A program made the position numbers and the translations under genes. This document shows, piece after piece, positions 25,260-33,417 of a stretch of DNA of 64,000 nucleotides (position 1 is the stretch's first letter; every line of letters begins with the position of its first letter). The notes under the pieces were generated by a model. That model saw only the letters and a program-made list of their open reading frames with translations, was not told where the DNA came from and searched no databases. Origin of the DNA: CAVTWH01 sp963850915 (GTDB lineage: Bacteria; Actinomycetota; Actinomycetes; Mycobacteriales; Micromonosporaceae); NCBI GenBank assembly GCA_963850915.1, contig CAWKND010000004.1:186001-250000 (forward strand), written 5' to 3'.

Positions 25260-25426
25260 GAGCCCCGGACCAGTGGTCCGGGGCTCGATACGTTTCACCA
25301 GCTCAGTGTTCTGCCGTCGCCACTCGCGCGACGCCTACCGGGCAGGTCATGCCGTTGGGACCGTGGTTGTAGTACCCGCCTGGGTTCTTGTCGAGGTACT
25401 GCTGGTGGTGGTACTCAGCGAGGAAG
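25260..25426 (-). repeat. msrA 3'-end copy B with terminator (diverged)
   Basis: This stretch corresponds to the terminator and last 120 or so coding bases of msrA, with about a dozen differences from the intact copy. The hairpin GAGCCCCGG/CCGGGGCTC is kept (25260-25286). The minus-strand frame still encodes QQYLDKNPGGYYNHGPNG, MTCPVGVARVATAEH and the stop. Homology runs further into msrA than in copies A and C, to the codons for AEYH. It is the oldest copy by divergence. Confidence 0.9.
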
Positions 25427-25435
25427 ACGGCCCAT

Positions 25436-25990
25436 TCACTGTGTCGCGCGCATGGCGGCCACGGATCGGACAAGCCCGTTACGTTCCAGCTTTCCCAGGA
25501 CATCGGCGGCCGTGCCAGGTGGGTTGCGCCATGCGTCGGCGATCTGCTGCACGCAGCTCCACACGATCTTGGGGTTGAGGTCGATCTGGTCGAGGACGAA
25601 GTCGTCGGCGCTGACGGCCTCGACACCCCAGATGCGAAGCGCGTCGCTGGGAAAGTCGCGGGTGTTGTTGGTGATGATGGCTTGGGCGCGGGTCCGGATG
25701 GCGGCGGCCAGGACGTGCCGGTCGTCCGGGTCGGGCAGGTCGATTGTCGGGATCAGAGTCTGGTACCCGGTGACGAGGCAGTCGCGTACCGCCGCGTTCA
25801 TGAGTTCGCGCGTACGTGCCAGCCGTGTCGGGTCGATATTTGGTCGGTCCCTGGTGATGCTTCGAAAGACCTCGTCCAGGATGTCGTCGGTCCACTTCGC
25901 TTGGACGAGGCCAGCCTGGGTGATGCGGATCAGAAGATCGCGGAGCGTGTTCGGGTAAAGGACATTGGCGTCGTAGACGACGATGCTCAC
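25436..25990 (-). CDS. PIN-domain toxin of a type II toxin-antitoxin pair
   Basis: A 184-residue PIN-domain protein, probably an RNA-cutting VapC-like toxin. Acidic active-site positions are visible: Asp in VVYDANVLYP (residue 7), the acidic LPDPDDRHVLAAAI (about 107-120) and Asp in ITNNTRDFP. It is longer than classic VapC (about 130 residues) and closer to the PIN_3 group. Its ATG overlaps the end of the upstream DNA-binding gene by four bases, the standard antitoxin-toxin order. Its stop lies 10 bases from msrA 3'-end copy B. Confidence 0.85.
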   Translation of the reverse strand: MSIVVYDANVLYPNTLRDLLIRITQAGLVQAKWTDDILDEVFRSITRDRPNIDPTRLARTRELMNAAVRDCLVTGYQTLIPTIDLPDPDDRHVLAAAIRTRAQAIITNNTRDFPSDALRIWGVEAVSADDFVLDQIDLNPKIVWSCVQQIADAWRNPPGTAADVLGKLERNGLVRSVAAMRATQ

Positions 25991-26448
25991 CCGTCGAACC
26001 CCAGGTCCTGGGCGAGTTGCGTCAGCTCATCGGCGGCGGCGCGGCGGCGCCGGTCATCGTGGCGGAGATACTCCAGCAGGGAGTCGGCCAGGACCCGACG
26101 GTGCTTGCCGACTTTCCGGTATTCGATGTGCCCGGCGTCGAGTAGGCCGATCAGGTAGGGGCGGGACACCTGGATCAGATCGGCCGCCTGCTGGGTGGTC
26201 AGCTCGGCGTTTCCGGGTACCACCGACACCCCGTGCCCGGCGGCGAGGTGCGCGAGGATCTGGGCGAACAGTTCGACCGATGCGCGGGGTACGACCAGTG
26301 TGGCTTCTTCTTCGTCCACCCGGAGTCGGACCAGGCTGGGTCCGTCGGGATGATCGGCCAGGTAGCCCTTGACGCGCTCCAGCGCCGCGTCGGCTGTGGA
26401 CACCGTTTCGGGATCGGGCTGTACAGGTTCGAGGATCGTGATCGTCAT
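25987..26448 (-). CDS. HTH antitoxin partner of the PIN toxin
   Basis: A 153-residue protein with an excisionase/MerR-like helix-turn-helix in its C-terminal half (LTTQQAADLIQVSRPYLIGL, then EYRKVGKHRRVLADSLLEYL). The tail (DELTQLAQDLGFDG) is typical of antitoxins that plug the PIN toxin. The N-terminal half is an acidic unknown domain. ATG 26448 is preceded by GGAGG; the frame to 26493 lacks support. It likely represses its own operon and neutralises the toxin. It lies just left of msrA 3'-end copy C. Confidence 0.83.
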   Translation of the reverse strand: MTITILEPVQPDPETVSTADAALERVKGYLADHPDGPSLVRLRVDEEEATLVVPRASVELFAQILAHLAAGHGVSVVPGNAELTTQQAADLIQVSRPYLIGLLDAGHIEYRKVGKHRRVLADSLLEYLRHDDRRRRAAADELTQLAQDLGFDG

Positions 26449-26513
26449 AGCTGCCTCCAATCGCATTATCCGCAGTAATCGAAGTAATCGCAACCAGTAA
26501 CGTCCTCTGGCAT

Positions 26514-26666
26514 GACTGAGCCCCGGACCAGCGGACCGGGGCTCAGCACGTTTCAGCAGGTCAGTGCTCGGCGGTCGCCACTCGCGCGACGCCTACCGGG
26601 CAGGTCATCCCGTTGGGACCGTGGTTGCAGTACCCGCCTGGATTCTTGTCGAGGTACTGCTGGTGG
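26514..26666 (-). repeat. msrA 3'-end copy C with terminator (153 bp, one mismatch)
   Basis: 26514-26666 is identical to 27421-27573 except for one base (GGATTC against GGGTTC). It contains the full terminator hairpin and the last 35 or so codons of msrA with stop. On the minus strand these codons are now preceded by an unrelated cysteine-rich frame (HTCQTCTVHKC), giving a 70-codon chimeric frame. The near identity to the intact copy shows this duplication is recent or kept alike by recombination. Confidence 0.95.
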
Positions 26667-26733
26667 CATTTGTGAACCGTGCAAGTTTGACAGGTGTGCA
26701 CTAGAAAGCCCGGGCTCGGCGAGGGAACCGGGT
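26665..26733 (-). repeat. tail sequence shared by msrA copies A and C
   Basis: The 25 bases at 26665-26689 are identical to 23765-23789. Beyond them both places have a run of As, then a CCCGG...GGGAACCGGGT hairpin. The following sequence (26734-26843) is unique, has no convincing gene and ends at the mazF-like stop. The shared tail means copies A and C derive from the same junction. Confidence 0.8.
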
Positions 26734-26843
26734 CGTCGGCATGTCGCAGCCGTCGGTGACCTCGACCAACCAACCCCCGAAGCGCAAGCCGTCAAGGAAC
26801 GGAAGGACGCGTTTCGGAACGAGGACAACCGGCGGCGTGATCG

Positions 26844-27158
26844 CTACCGGAGGTCAAACACCACTCGCAACGCGTGTTCGACCGTGGACATCTCGGACTG
26901 GCTCAGGTGCCCGATCAGGTGGCCGAGCCGCTCCGGATCGACAGCCGCGGTCTGTTCGACAAGTACCAGTGTTGTCTTGCCCTCGATCTCGATCTGTGGC
27001 CGAAAACTGGCGGGGCGAGCGCTGGTTGACGTTGGAGCGACGAGCCAGGTGCTCAGTGGTAGAAGGTCTGACTGCACGACAACGGCGTACCTGTTGCCGC
27101 GCTGCTCGTGACCGCGGGTGTCGCGTGGTGCCTTAAGTTGGTATACGTCACCACGCAC
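26844..27158 (-). CDS. MazF/PemK-family toxin
   Basis: A 104-residue protein of the MazF/PemK/CcdB fold: RGDVYQLKAPR at the start, RYAVVVQSDLLPLSTWLVAPTS in the middle, and VLVEQTAAVDPERLG near the end where the catalytic loop Thr/Ser lies. Such toxins cut mRNA at short motifs. GTG 27158 overlaps the antitoxin's 3' end by 11 bases. The longer frame to 27284 is a shadow. Length is normal for the family. Confidence 0.85.
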   Translation of the reverse strand: MRGDVYQLKAPRDTRGHEQRGNRYAVVVQSDLLPLSTWLVAPTSTSARPASFRPQIEIEGKTTLVLVEQTAAVDPERLGHLIGHLSQSEMSTVEHALRVVFDLR

Positions 27159-27378
27159 GGAGCGACTCCATGTCGGCGAGGACGGCTCGTGCTTCTTTCC
27201 GGTCGTCCTCGTCAGCGGCGATGCTCTCAGCCTCCGTACGGAGTTCTTCCTCGTGCCTGGAACGCCACGCGGCCATGATCGCATCGCGGATCACCTGCGA
27301 ACGGTCTCGCTCGCCGTTGGCCAACTCGCTGAGAGCCTGATCAACCTCGTCGTCAGCGCGGAACGTAATCACAGACAT
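27148..27378 (-). CDS. ribbon-helix-helix antitoxin partner of MazF
   Basis: A 76-residue protein with an N-terminal ribbon-helix-helix (SVITFRADDEVDQALSELA, then RSQVIRDAIMAAWRS), the DNA-binding fold of many antitoxins. The acidic C-terminal half would wrap the toxin. ATG 27378 is the only start that gives the usual RHH beginning. It lies between the msrA terminator and its toxin, in msrA orientation, but msrA has its own terminator so transcription is probably independent. Confidence 0.82.
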   Translation of the reverse strand: MSVITFRADDEVDQALSELANGERDRSQVIRDAIMAAWRSRHEEELRTEAESIAADEDDRKEARAVLADMESLRAW

Positions 27379-27420
27379 AAGACAGATTGTAATACGAAGT
27401 CCACCAGGTGGCTGCCCCAC

Positions 27421-27573
27421 GACTGAGCCCCGGACCAGCGGACCGGGGCTCAGCACGTTTCAGCAGGTCAGTGCTCGGCGGTCGCCACTCGCGCGACGCC
27501 TACCGGGCAGGTCATCCCGTTGGGACCGTGGTTGCAGTACCCGCCTGGGTTCTTGTCGAGGTACTGCTGGTGG
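27421..27573 (-). repeat. intact parent copy of the repeated msrA 3' segment
   Basis: This 153-bp stretch covers the msrA terminator (hairpin CTGAGCCCCGG/CCGGGGCTCAG, 27423-27453) and the last 35 codons of msrA. It is repeated almost exactly at 26514, with divergence at 25260 and in part at 23720. All four copies have the same orientation. Confidence 0.95.
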
Positions 27574-28136
27574 TAGTCCTCGGCGAAGTAGTACTCGCCG
27601 AGCGGGCGGATCTCCGTGGTGATGTCCCCGTGACCCGCGGCGTGTACCACCGGGTTGAACGCGTCCCGGGACGCCTGTGCCTCGGCCAGCTGCTCGTCGG
27701 TGGTGGTGTAGATCGCCGAGCGGTACTGGGTACCGACGTCGTTGCCCTGGCGCATGCCCTGGGTCGGGTCGTGGTTCTCCCAGAACGCCTTCAGCAGGTC
27801 GGCGTACGCGATCTTGGTGGGGTCGTAGACCACCTCGACCGCCTCGGTGTGCCCGGTGTAGCCCGAGCAGACCTCCTCGTAGCTGGGGTTGGGGCTGATC
27901 CCGCCGGCGTACCCGACCGACGTGGTGATCACGCCGGGGAGCTGCCAGAAGATCCGCTCGGCACCCCAGAAGCAGCCCATGCCGAAGACGGCGACCTGGC
28001 TACCGGCCGGCCAGGGACCCTTCAACGGGGTACCCAGGACCGCGTGTCGGTCTGCCACCTGCACCTCGGTGTCGCGGCCTGGCAACGCCTCTTCGGTGGT
28101 GGGCAGTTCGAGCTTCTTCAGTCGACGGAGGAACAA
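27468..28136 (-). CDS. msrA: peptide methionine-S-sulfoxide reductase MsrA
   Basis: A 222-residue MsrA that reduces methionine-S-sulfoxide in oxidised proteins. The nucleophilic Cys is in GCFWGAERIFW (about residue 52). GYAGGISPNPSYEEVCSG and the HTEAVEVVYDP, DPTQGMRQGNDVGTQYRS and YHQQYLDKN blocks are all present, and the C-terminus carries the resolving Cys (GYCNH) and MTCPVG. TTG 28136 is chosen because GAAAGGAG lies 8 bases upstream and the family begins near FLRR; the frame continues to 28220. Its 3' end is copied three times downstream. Confidence 0.93.
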   Translation of the reverse strand: MFLRRLKKLELPTTEEALPGRDTEVQVADRHAVLGTPLKGPWPAGSQVAVFGMGCFWGAERIFWQLPGVITTSVGYAGGISPNPSYEEVCSGYTGHTEAVEVVYDPTKIAYADLLKAFWENHDPTQGMRQGNDVGTQYRSAIYTTTDEQLAEAQASRDAFNPVVHAAGHGDITTEIRPLGEYYFAEDYHQQYLDKNPGGYCNHGPNGMTCPVGVARVATAEH

Positions 28137-28249
28137 CGTAATGGCTCCTTTCAGCACCTGATAGAAGCATCCCGCCTGGCCGGCTATTCCGCCCTTACAA
28201 ACCACGGAACGCCCGGCCAACCAAGATCAAAAGCCGCAGGTCAAGGGGG

Positions 28250-28663
28250 TCACGGCAGCGCGGCCCGGATGCGGTCGGCGACCGACTGGGCTTCCGAATC
28301 GGAGGGGTACGGGTGGCGGGGCCAGAAGAAGCCGCGCAGCCCGTCCTTCCGCCGCCGGGGTACGACATGGGTGTGCAGGTGTGGCACGCTCTGGCTGATT
28401 TTGTTGTTGATCGCGACGAACGTCCCGTCCGCCCCGAGCCCCGCCTCCACCGCGATCGCTACCCGCTGGACGAGCGTGAAGTACCCGGGCAGCAGGTCTG
28501 CCGGCAGGTCCGCCAGCGTCTCCAGGTGCTGCCGGGGTACGACCAGGACGTGCCCGGGGAAGACCGGCCGGGTATCGAGGAACGCGACGCCGACGGGCGA
28601 CTCGGCGACCAGGAACGCGGGCAGCTCGCCGGCGACGATGGCACAGAAGACACAGGACGGCAC
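28250..28663 (-). CDS. HIT-family nucleotide hydrolase
   Basis: A 137-residue histidine-triad protein. The metal-binding pair is in CVFCAIVAGE near the start, and the catalytic triad is HLHTHVVPR (about residues 93-101). PGHVLVVPRQH precedes it as in HIT hydrolases that act on adenosine 5'-phosphoramidates or related nucleotides. GTG 28663 is chosen because the family starts directly before the CxxC. It is divergent from the metB-like gene with 23 bases between starts. Confidence 0.88.
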   Translation of the reverse strand: MPSCVFCAIVAGELPAFLVAESPVGVAFLDTRPVFPGHVLVVPRQHLETLADLPADLLPGYFTLVQRVAIAVEAGLGADGTFVAINNKISQSVPHLHTHVVPRRRKDGLRGFFWPRHPYPSDSEAQSVADRIRAALP

Positions 28664-28686
28664 GGCTGCGAGGCTAACCTGTCGGG

Positions 28687-30045
28687 ATGACCGACGACGC
28701 TCATGACCCACCGCTCCACCCCGACCACCGGCCCCAGCCCGGCCACCCGGCCGGCAACGAGCGGCGCCAGATAAGCCAGCCACCCGGAAACGAGCAGCCC
28801 CAGGCCGGCCAGCCGCACGGGAACGAGCAGCACCGGACCGGGCAGCACGGTACCGGCCAGCCGCAGGAGAGCCTCTGGCAGCACGGGCCAAGCCGGCCGG
28901 GAACAGGCGAGCAGCACGGATTCGAGACGCTGGCCATCCACGCTGGGCAGGAGCCCGATCCGCGTACCGGTGCGGTCGTCCCGCCGATCTACCAGACCTC
29001 CACGTACGCCCAGGACGCCGTCGGGTCGCCACGGCTCGGGTACGAGTACTCGCGCAGCGGCAACCCGACCCGCGACGCGCTGCAGGAGTGCCTGGCGGCG
29101 CTGGAGGGTGGCCGGCGCGGGCTCTCCTTCGCCAGCGGACTGGCCGCCGAGGACACCCTGCTGCGGGCGCTCTGCCAGCCCGGGGACCACGTGGTCATCC
29201 CGGACGACGCGTACGGCGGTACCTTCCGGCTGTTCGCCAAGGTGGCCAGCGCTGGGGACTGGACTTCACCGCGGCGCACCTGTCCGATGTGGACGAGGTA
29301 CGGGCGGCGTGCACTGCCGGTACCAAGCTGATCTGGGTGGAGACGCCGACCAACCCGCTGCTGGGCATCGCCGACATCGCCGCGCTGGCCCAGGTGGCGC
29401 ACGACCGCGGCGCGCTGCTCGTGGTGGACAACACGTTCGCCAGCCCCTACCTGCAGCAGCCGCTCGCGCTCGGCGCCGACATCGTGGTGCACTCGACCAC
29501 CAAGTACATCGGCGGCCACTCCGACGTGGTCGGCGGCGCGCTCGTGGTGCGCGACGACGGAGCTCGGCGAAACCCTGGCGTACCACCAGAATGCGATGGG
29601 CGCGATCAGCGGGCCGTTCGACGCCTGGCTGACCCTGCGCGGCGTCAAGACCCTCGGGGTACGGATGGACCGGCACTGTGCCAACGCCGAGCGGATCGTG
29701 GAGTACCTGAGCCGGCACCGCGCCGTGCGCTCGGTCCTCTACCCGGGCCTGCCCGGACACCCCGGCCACGAGGTCGCGGTCAAGCAGATGCGCCGCTTCG
29801 GCGGCATGGTCAGCCTCCGGCTGGGCAGCGCCGAGAAGGCGATCGACGTGTGCAACCGGGCCAGGCTGTTCGTCCTCGGCGAATCGCTCGGCGGGGTCGA
29901 GTCGCTCATCGAACACCCGGGTCGGATGACCCACGCGAGCGTCGCCGGCTCGCCGCTGGAGGTGCCCGACGACCTGGTGCGGTTGTCGGTCGGCATCGAG
30001 ACGGTGGAAGATCTTCTGGCGGACCTGGAGCAGGCGCTGGGCTGA
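28687..30045 (+). pseudogene. metB: cystathionine gamma-synthase/lyase (metB-like) with two compensating frameshifts
   Basis: All parts of a Cys/Met-metabolism PLP enzyme are present but in two frames. GFETLAIHAGQEPDPRTGAVV to YGGTFRLFAKV lies in the first frame. About 29253 one base is missing, and the next part (DFTAAHLSDVDEV, VETPTNPLLG, and PLP lysine in HSTTKYIGGHSDVVGGA) lies in another frame. About 29559 an extra G restores the first frame (ETLAYHQNAMGAISGPFDAW to the end). The first frame alone stops at 29331. An extra N-terminal 80 residues (repeats like GQPHGNEQ) precede the usual start. It would convert cystathionine, partnering cbs. Confidence 0.75.
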
Positions 30046-30158
30046 GTCGTTAGGGCAGGCCGTGCGCATCCGCACGGCTCGCCGCCGGCATCGCGGAGGT
30101 TGCATGGCGTCGGCGTGGACGGCTCGCCACGGTAGTCGGGGGGGTTACAGGGGTAAGC

Positions 30159-31547
30159 GTGAGCTCGGGCAGTCGGCGGTACCTGGGTCGGCGCGACCGC
30201 CAAGCAGATCGCCCGCGCGGTCCGCCGCGGCGACACCTCGGCCACCCAGGTGCTCGCCGACCACCTGGAGTACATCGACCGGCAGAACGACGCCGCTCGG
30301 CGCGCTGCGTACGCTGCGCCCCGAGGCGGTCGCCGAGGCCGAGGCGGTGGACGAGCAGGAGGACCTGGTCAACCTGCCGCTGGCCGGGGTGCCGGTGGCG
30401 GTCAAGGAGAACACCGCGGTCGCCGGGCTGCCGACGTGGAACGGGTCCGCCGCGGCTGCCGGGCCGGTCGCGGCCGCAGACCACGAGGTGGTACGCCGGC
30501 TGCGTGGCGCTGGAGCCGTGGTGGTCGGTACCTGCCGGATGTCCGAGCTGGGCCTGTGGGCGTTCACCGATGACGACGGCGGCGATCAGCCCGCAACCCG
30601 TGGCGCACCGACCGCACGCCCGGCGGCTCGTCCGGTGGCTCGGCCGCCGCTGTGGCCGCCGGGCTGGTACCCCTGGCGCACGGCACCGACGGGCTCGGCT
30701 CGGTACGCATCCCGGCCGCCTGCTGTGGCCTGGTCGGCGTCAAGCCCGGCCGGGGCGTGGTCCCGTCAACTCCGGTGCGCAGAGCTGGTACGGCCTCTCC
30801 GAGCACGGCATCCTGGCCACCACCGTGGCCGACGCGACCGTCGGGCTGGCCGTACTCGCCGGCTGGGCACCGCCCCGACTCGTCGAGCCCGAGCGGCTGC
30901 GGATCGCCGTCTCCACCCGCTCGCCCGATCACGGGCGTACGCGCCGACGGCCGGCCCGCGCCGCTGTCGCCAGCGCCGCCCGCGCGCTGCGGGCCGCCGG
31001 GCACGGCACCACCGAGGCGAGCCCGCGCTACCCGACCAGTCTCGGCCTGCGCACCCTGGCGACCTGGTGCTCGGCGGCCACCGACACGGCGGCCGGGCTG
31101 GACGAGTCGGCGCTGCAGCGGCGTACCCGGCGGCACGTCGCCCTGGGGCGGCTGGCGCAGCGGCGCGGGCTGGTCCGGGAGGCCGACCGGAGCGGTTCCG
31201 GGACGCCTGCCTCGGCCTGGTTCGCCGACTACGACGTGCTGGTCACCCCGGCACTGGCCAGTACCCCGCCGAGCGCCGGCCCGTGGCACGGCAAGTCCTG
31301 GGCGGCGAACCTGCTCACCTGCCTGCGGTACGCGCCGTTCCTGGCGGCGTGGAACGTGGCCGGCTTCCCGGCGCTGGTACTCCCCGCCGGAGTACGCCCG
31401 GACGGGTTGCCGGTCGCCGTGCAGCTGGTCGGGCCGCCCGGCTCGGAGCTGCTACTCCTCGCCGTGGCCGGGCAGTTGGAGCAGGCCTCACCGTGGCTGC
31501 GGCACGCCCCGGGCTACCCCCGACCGGCGATCCCCAGCCAGCGGTAG
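30159..31547 (+). pseudogene. amidase-signature enzyme, broken by many frameshifts
   Basis: Fragments in all three frames add up to an amidase: TAKQIARAVRRGDTSATQVL, VPVAVKENTAVAGLPTW (catalytic Lys), NPWRTDRTPGGSSGGSAAA (Ser/cis-Ser motif), HGTDGLGSVRIPAACCGLVG, WYGLSEHGILATTVADA, and the C-terminal DYDVLVTPALA and NVAGFPALVLPAG. Frame changes fall near 30190, 30293, 30585, 30775, 30925-30950 and 31190-31210. Each is one base. A working protein cannot come from this sequence as given. It is either a decayed gene or a badly sequenced patch. Confidence 0.75.
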
Positions 31548-31558
31548 CGTCTGGGCAG

Positions 31559-32080
31559 TCAGCTGCCGAACGGGCGGGTCACCATCAGTACCGTGATGAT
31601 CACTACGCCCAGCAGGACGATCGCGCCGGAGCCGGCGATCCGGCCGGACACCGCGTCCAGCCGGCCCTTGATCTCCAGGTCGTTGTGGCTGGCGGCCACC
31701 GTCGGGGCGGGACCCTCGTCGTCCTTGTCCGCGATCGCCGGCACCGCCAGCCGGTCGGCCTCCAGCAGCTTCGCGGCGTTCCGCAGCGCCGGCACGGTGT
31801 AGCCGGTGGCGATGCCCATCGTGATGATGTAGACGGTGATCGAGATGATCACCCAGGGGCTGCGGAAGCCCCACTTGTCGCTCAGGCCGAGCGCGGCGAT
31901 GCCCAGCAGCGCGACCACCACCGAGCCCATACCGAAGCGGGCCATCCAGCCGGCCGCGTCCCGGGTGTCGTCGGCGTCGTGGCGCTGGATCGCCCGCCGC
32001 CCGGAGAAGGCGGCCAGCGCGAACGGCCCGATCAGCAGCACCGCACTCAGCACGTGCAGTGTCACCAGGAATTTGTACAT
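31559..32080 (-). CDS. DUF2269-like integral membrane protein
   Basis: A 173-residue protein with four hydrophobic helices: YKFLVTLHVLSAVLLIGPFAL at the N-terminus, GSVVVALLGIAAL, VIISITVYIITMGIATGY and GAIVLLGVVIITVLMV at the end. The conserved first-helix histidine (LHVLSAV) and the overall layout fit DUF2269. Function is unknown. ATG 32080 is the natural start. It is divergent from ilvA with 95 bases between. Confidence 0.75.
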   Translation of the reverse strand: MYKFLVTLHVLSAVLLIGPFALAAFSGRRAIQRHDADDTRDAAGWMARFGMGSVVVALLGIAALGLSDKWGFRSPWVIISITVYIITMGIATGYTVPALRNAAKLLEADRLAVPAIADKDDEGPAPTVAASHNDLEIKGRLDAVSGRIAGSGAIVLLGVVIITVLMVTRPFGS

Positions 32081-32175
32081 ATGTCGATGGTAGGCCGATC
32101 CCGAGTTTGTGGCGCCGCCCGCATTCCCGCGCAGCGCTGACTGGCGGGCGGCGGGTCGGGTGCGAAGATCGGGGG

Positions 32176-33393
32176 ATGACCGAGCTGGTGACGCTGGAGG
32201 ACGTACAGGCTGCGCGGGAGCTGCTGGCCGGCGTCGTCCGGCGTACGCCGATGGAGCCGTGCCGGCCGCTGTCCGCCAAGCTGTCCGGGCCGGTCTGGCT
32301 CAAGTGCGAGAACGTGCAGCGGGCCGGCTCGTACAAGGTGCGCGGGGCGTACGTGCGGATCGCCCGGCTCTCCGCCGCCGAGCGGGCGCGTGGAGTGGTG
32401 GCGGCCAGCGCCGGCAACCACGCACAGGGCGTCGCGCTGGCCGCGAGCAAGCTGGGCGCCGCCAGTACGGTCTTCATGCCGACCGGGGCGCCGCTGCCGA
32501 AAGTGGCCGCCACCAAGGGGTACGGCGCGGCTGTCCAGCTGGTCGGCGACAACGTGGACGACGCGCTGCAGGCCGCCCGGGAGTTCGCGGCGCGCACCGG
32601 CGCGATCTTCATCCACCCGTTCGACCACGCGGATGTGATCGCCGGGCAGGGCACGGTGGCGCTGGAGATCCTGGAGCAGTGCCCCGAGGTCAGGACCATC
32701 GTGACCGGAGTGGGTGGCGGCGGGCTGATCTCCGGACTCGCGGTGGTGGTCAAGGCGCTCCGACCGGAGGTACGGGTGATCGGGGTACAGGCTGCCGGCG
32801 CGGCCGCGTACCCGCCGTCACTCGCGGCCGGCAAGCCGGTACGCATCTCCGGGTACCGCACCATTGCCGACGGGATCGCGGTCGGCGCACCCGGCGAGTT
32901 GACCTTCGCCCACGTCAGCAAACTCTGCGACGACATCGTGACGGTCAGCGAGGAGGACATCTCCCGCGCGCTGCTCATGCTGCTGGAGCGCTGCAAGCTG
33001 GTGGTCGAGCCGGCCGGCTCGGTGGGCGTGGCGGCGCTGCTCGCCGGGGCGGTCGACGTCGAGACGCCGGCCGTCGCGCTGCTGTCCGGCGGCAACATCG
33101 ACCCGCTGCTGATGTTGAAGGTGATCGAGCACGGGCTCTCGGCCGCCGGCCGGTACCTGCGCTTCATCGTGCGCTGTACCGACCGCCCCGGTCAGCTGGC
33201 ACTGCTGCTGGCCGAGATCGCCGGGCAGGGCGCCAACGTGGTGGACGTCGAGCACCTGCGGCACGATCCGCACCTGCGGCTGGGCGAGGTACAGGTGGCG
33301 CTTTCGGTCGAGACGCGCGGCTCGGAGCACTCCGACCGGGTACTCACGGCCCTGCGTACCGCCGGCTACACCGTCACCATCACCCAGCACTGA
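32176..33393 (+). CDS. ilvA: threonine ammonia-lyase (threonine dehydratase) with ACT domain
   Basis: A 405-residue PLP enzyme that makes 2-oxobutanoate from threonine for isoleucine. The PLP lysine is in AGSYKVRGAYVR (about residue 54), the Asn loop is ASAGNHAQGVA and the glycine loop VTGVGGGGLISG. From about residue 330 an ACT regulatory domain (RFIVRCTDRPGQLALLLAEIAGQGANVVDVEH) allows amino-acid feedback. ATG 32176 is preferred over the longer frame from 32059. The length matches the single-ACT class. Confidence 0.92.
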   Translation: MTELVTLEDVQAARELLAGVVRRTPMEPCRPLSAKLSGPVWLKCENVQRAGSYKVRGAYVRIARLSAAERARGVVAASAGNHAQGVALAASKLGAASTVFMPTGAPLPKVAATKGYGAAVQLVGDNVDDALQAAREFAARTGAIFIHPFDHADVIAGQGTVALEILEQCPEVRTIVTGVGGGGLISGLAVVVKALRPEVRVIGVQAAGAAAYPPSLAAGKPVRISGYRTIADGIAVGAPGELTFAHVSKLCDDIVTVSEEDISRALLMLLERCKLVVEPAGSVGVAALLAGAVDVETPAVALLSGGNIDPLLMLKVIEHGLSAAGRYLRFIVRCTDRPGQLALLLAEIAGQGANVVDVEHLRHDPHLRLGEVQVALSVETRGSEHSDRVLTALRTAGYTVTITQH

Positions 33394-33417
33394 CCCGCCG
33401 GGCCGGTGGACCGGTGC

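Noticed and set aside
25303..25626. 107-codon frame ending in the MsrA C-terminus as a real gene
   Set aside because: Its first two thirds are a shifted-frame shadow of the PIN toxin gene; listed only as a chimeric frame in the findings.
26512..27111. 199-codon plus-strand frame across msrA copy C
   Set aside because: It reads antisense through the msrA repeat and the MazF gene; a short segment looks protein-like (ERKDAFRNEDNRRRDRYRR), but there is no start or family.
23158..28136. classical integrative element or prophage
   Set aside because: Direct repeats are present but there is no integrase, transposase, replication or structural phage gene in the region.
30062..32140. 692-codon plus-strand frame
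   Set aside because: It only partly follows the amidase and then runs antisense through the DUF2269 gene; it is not one gene.
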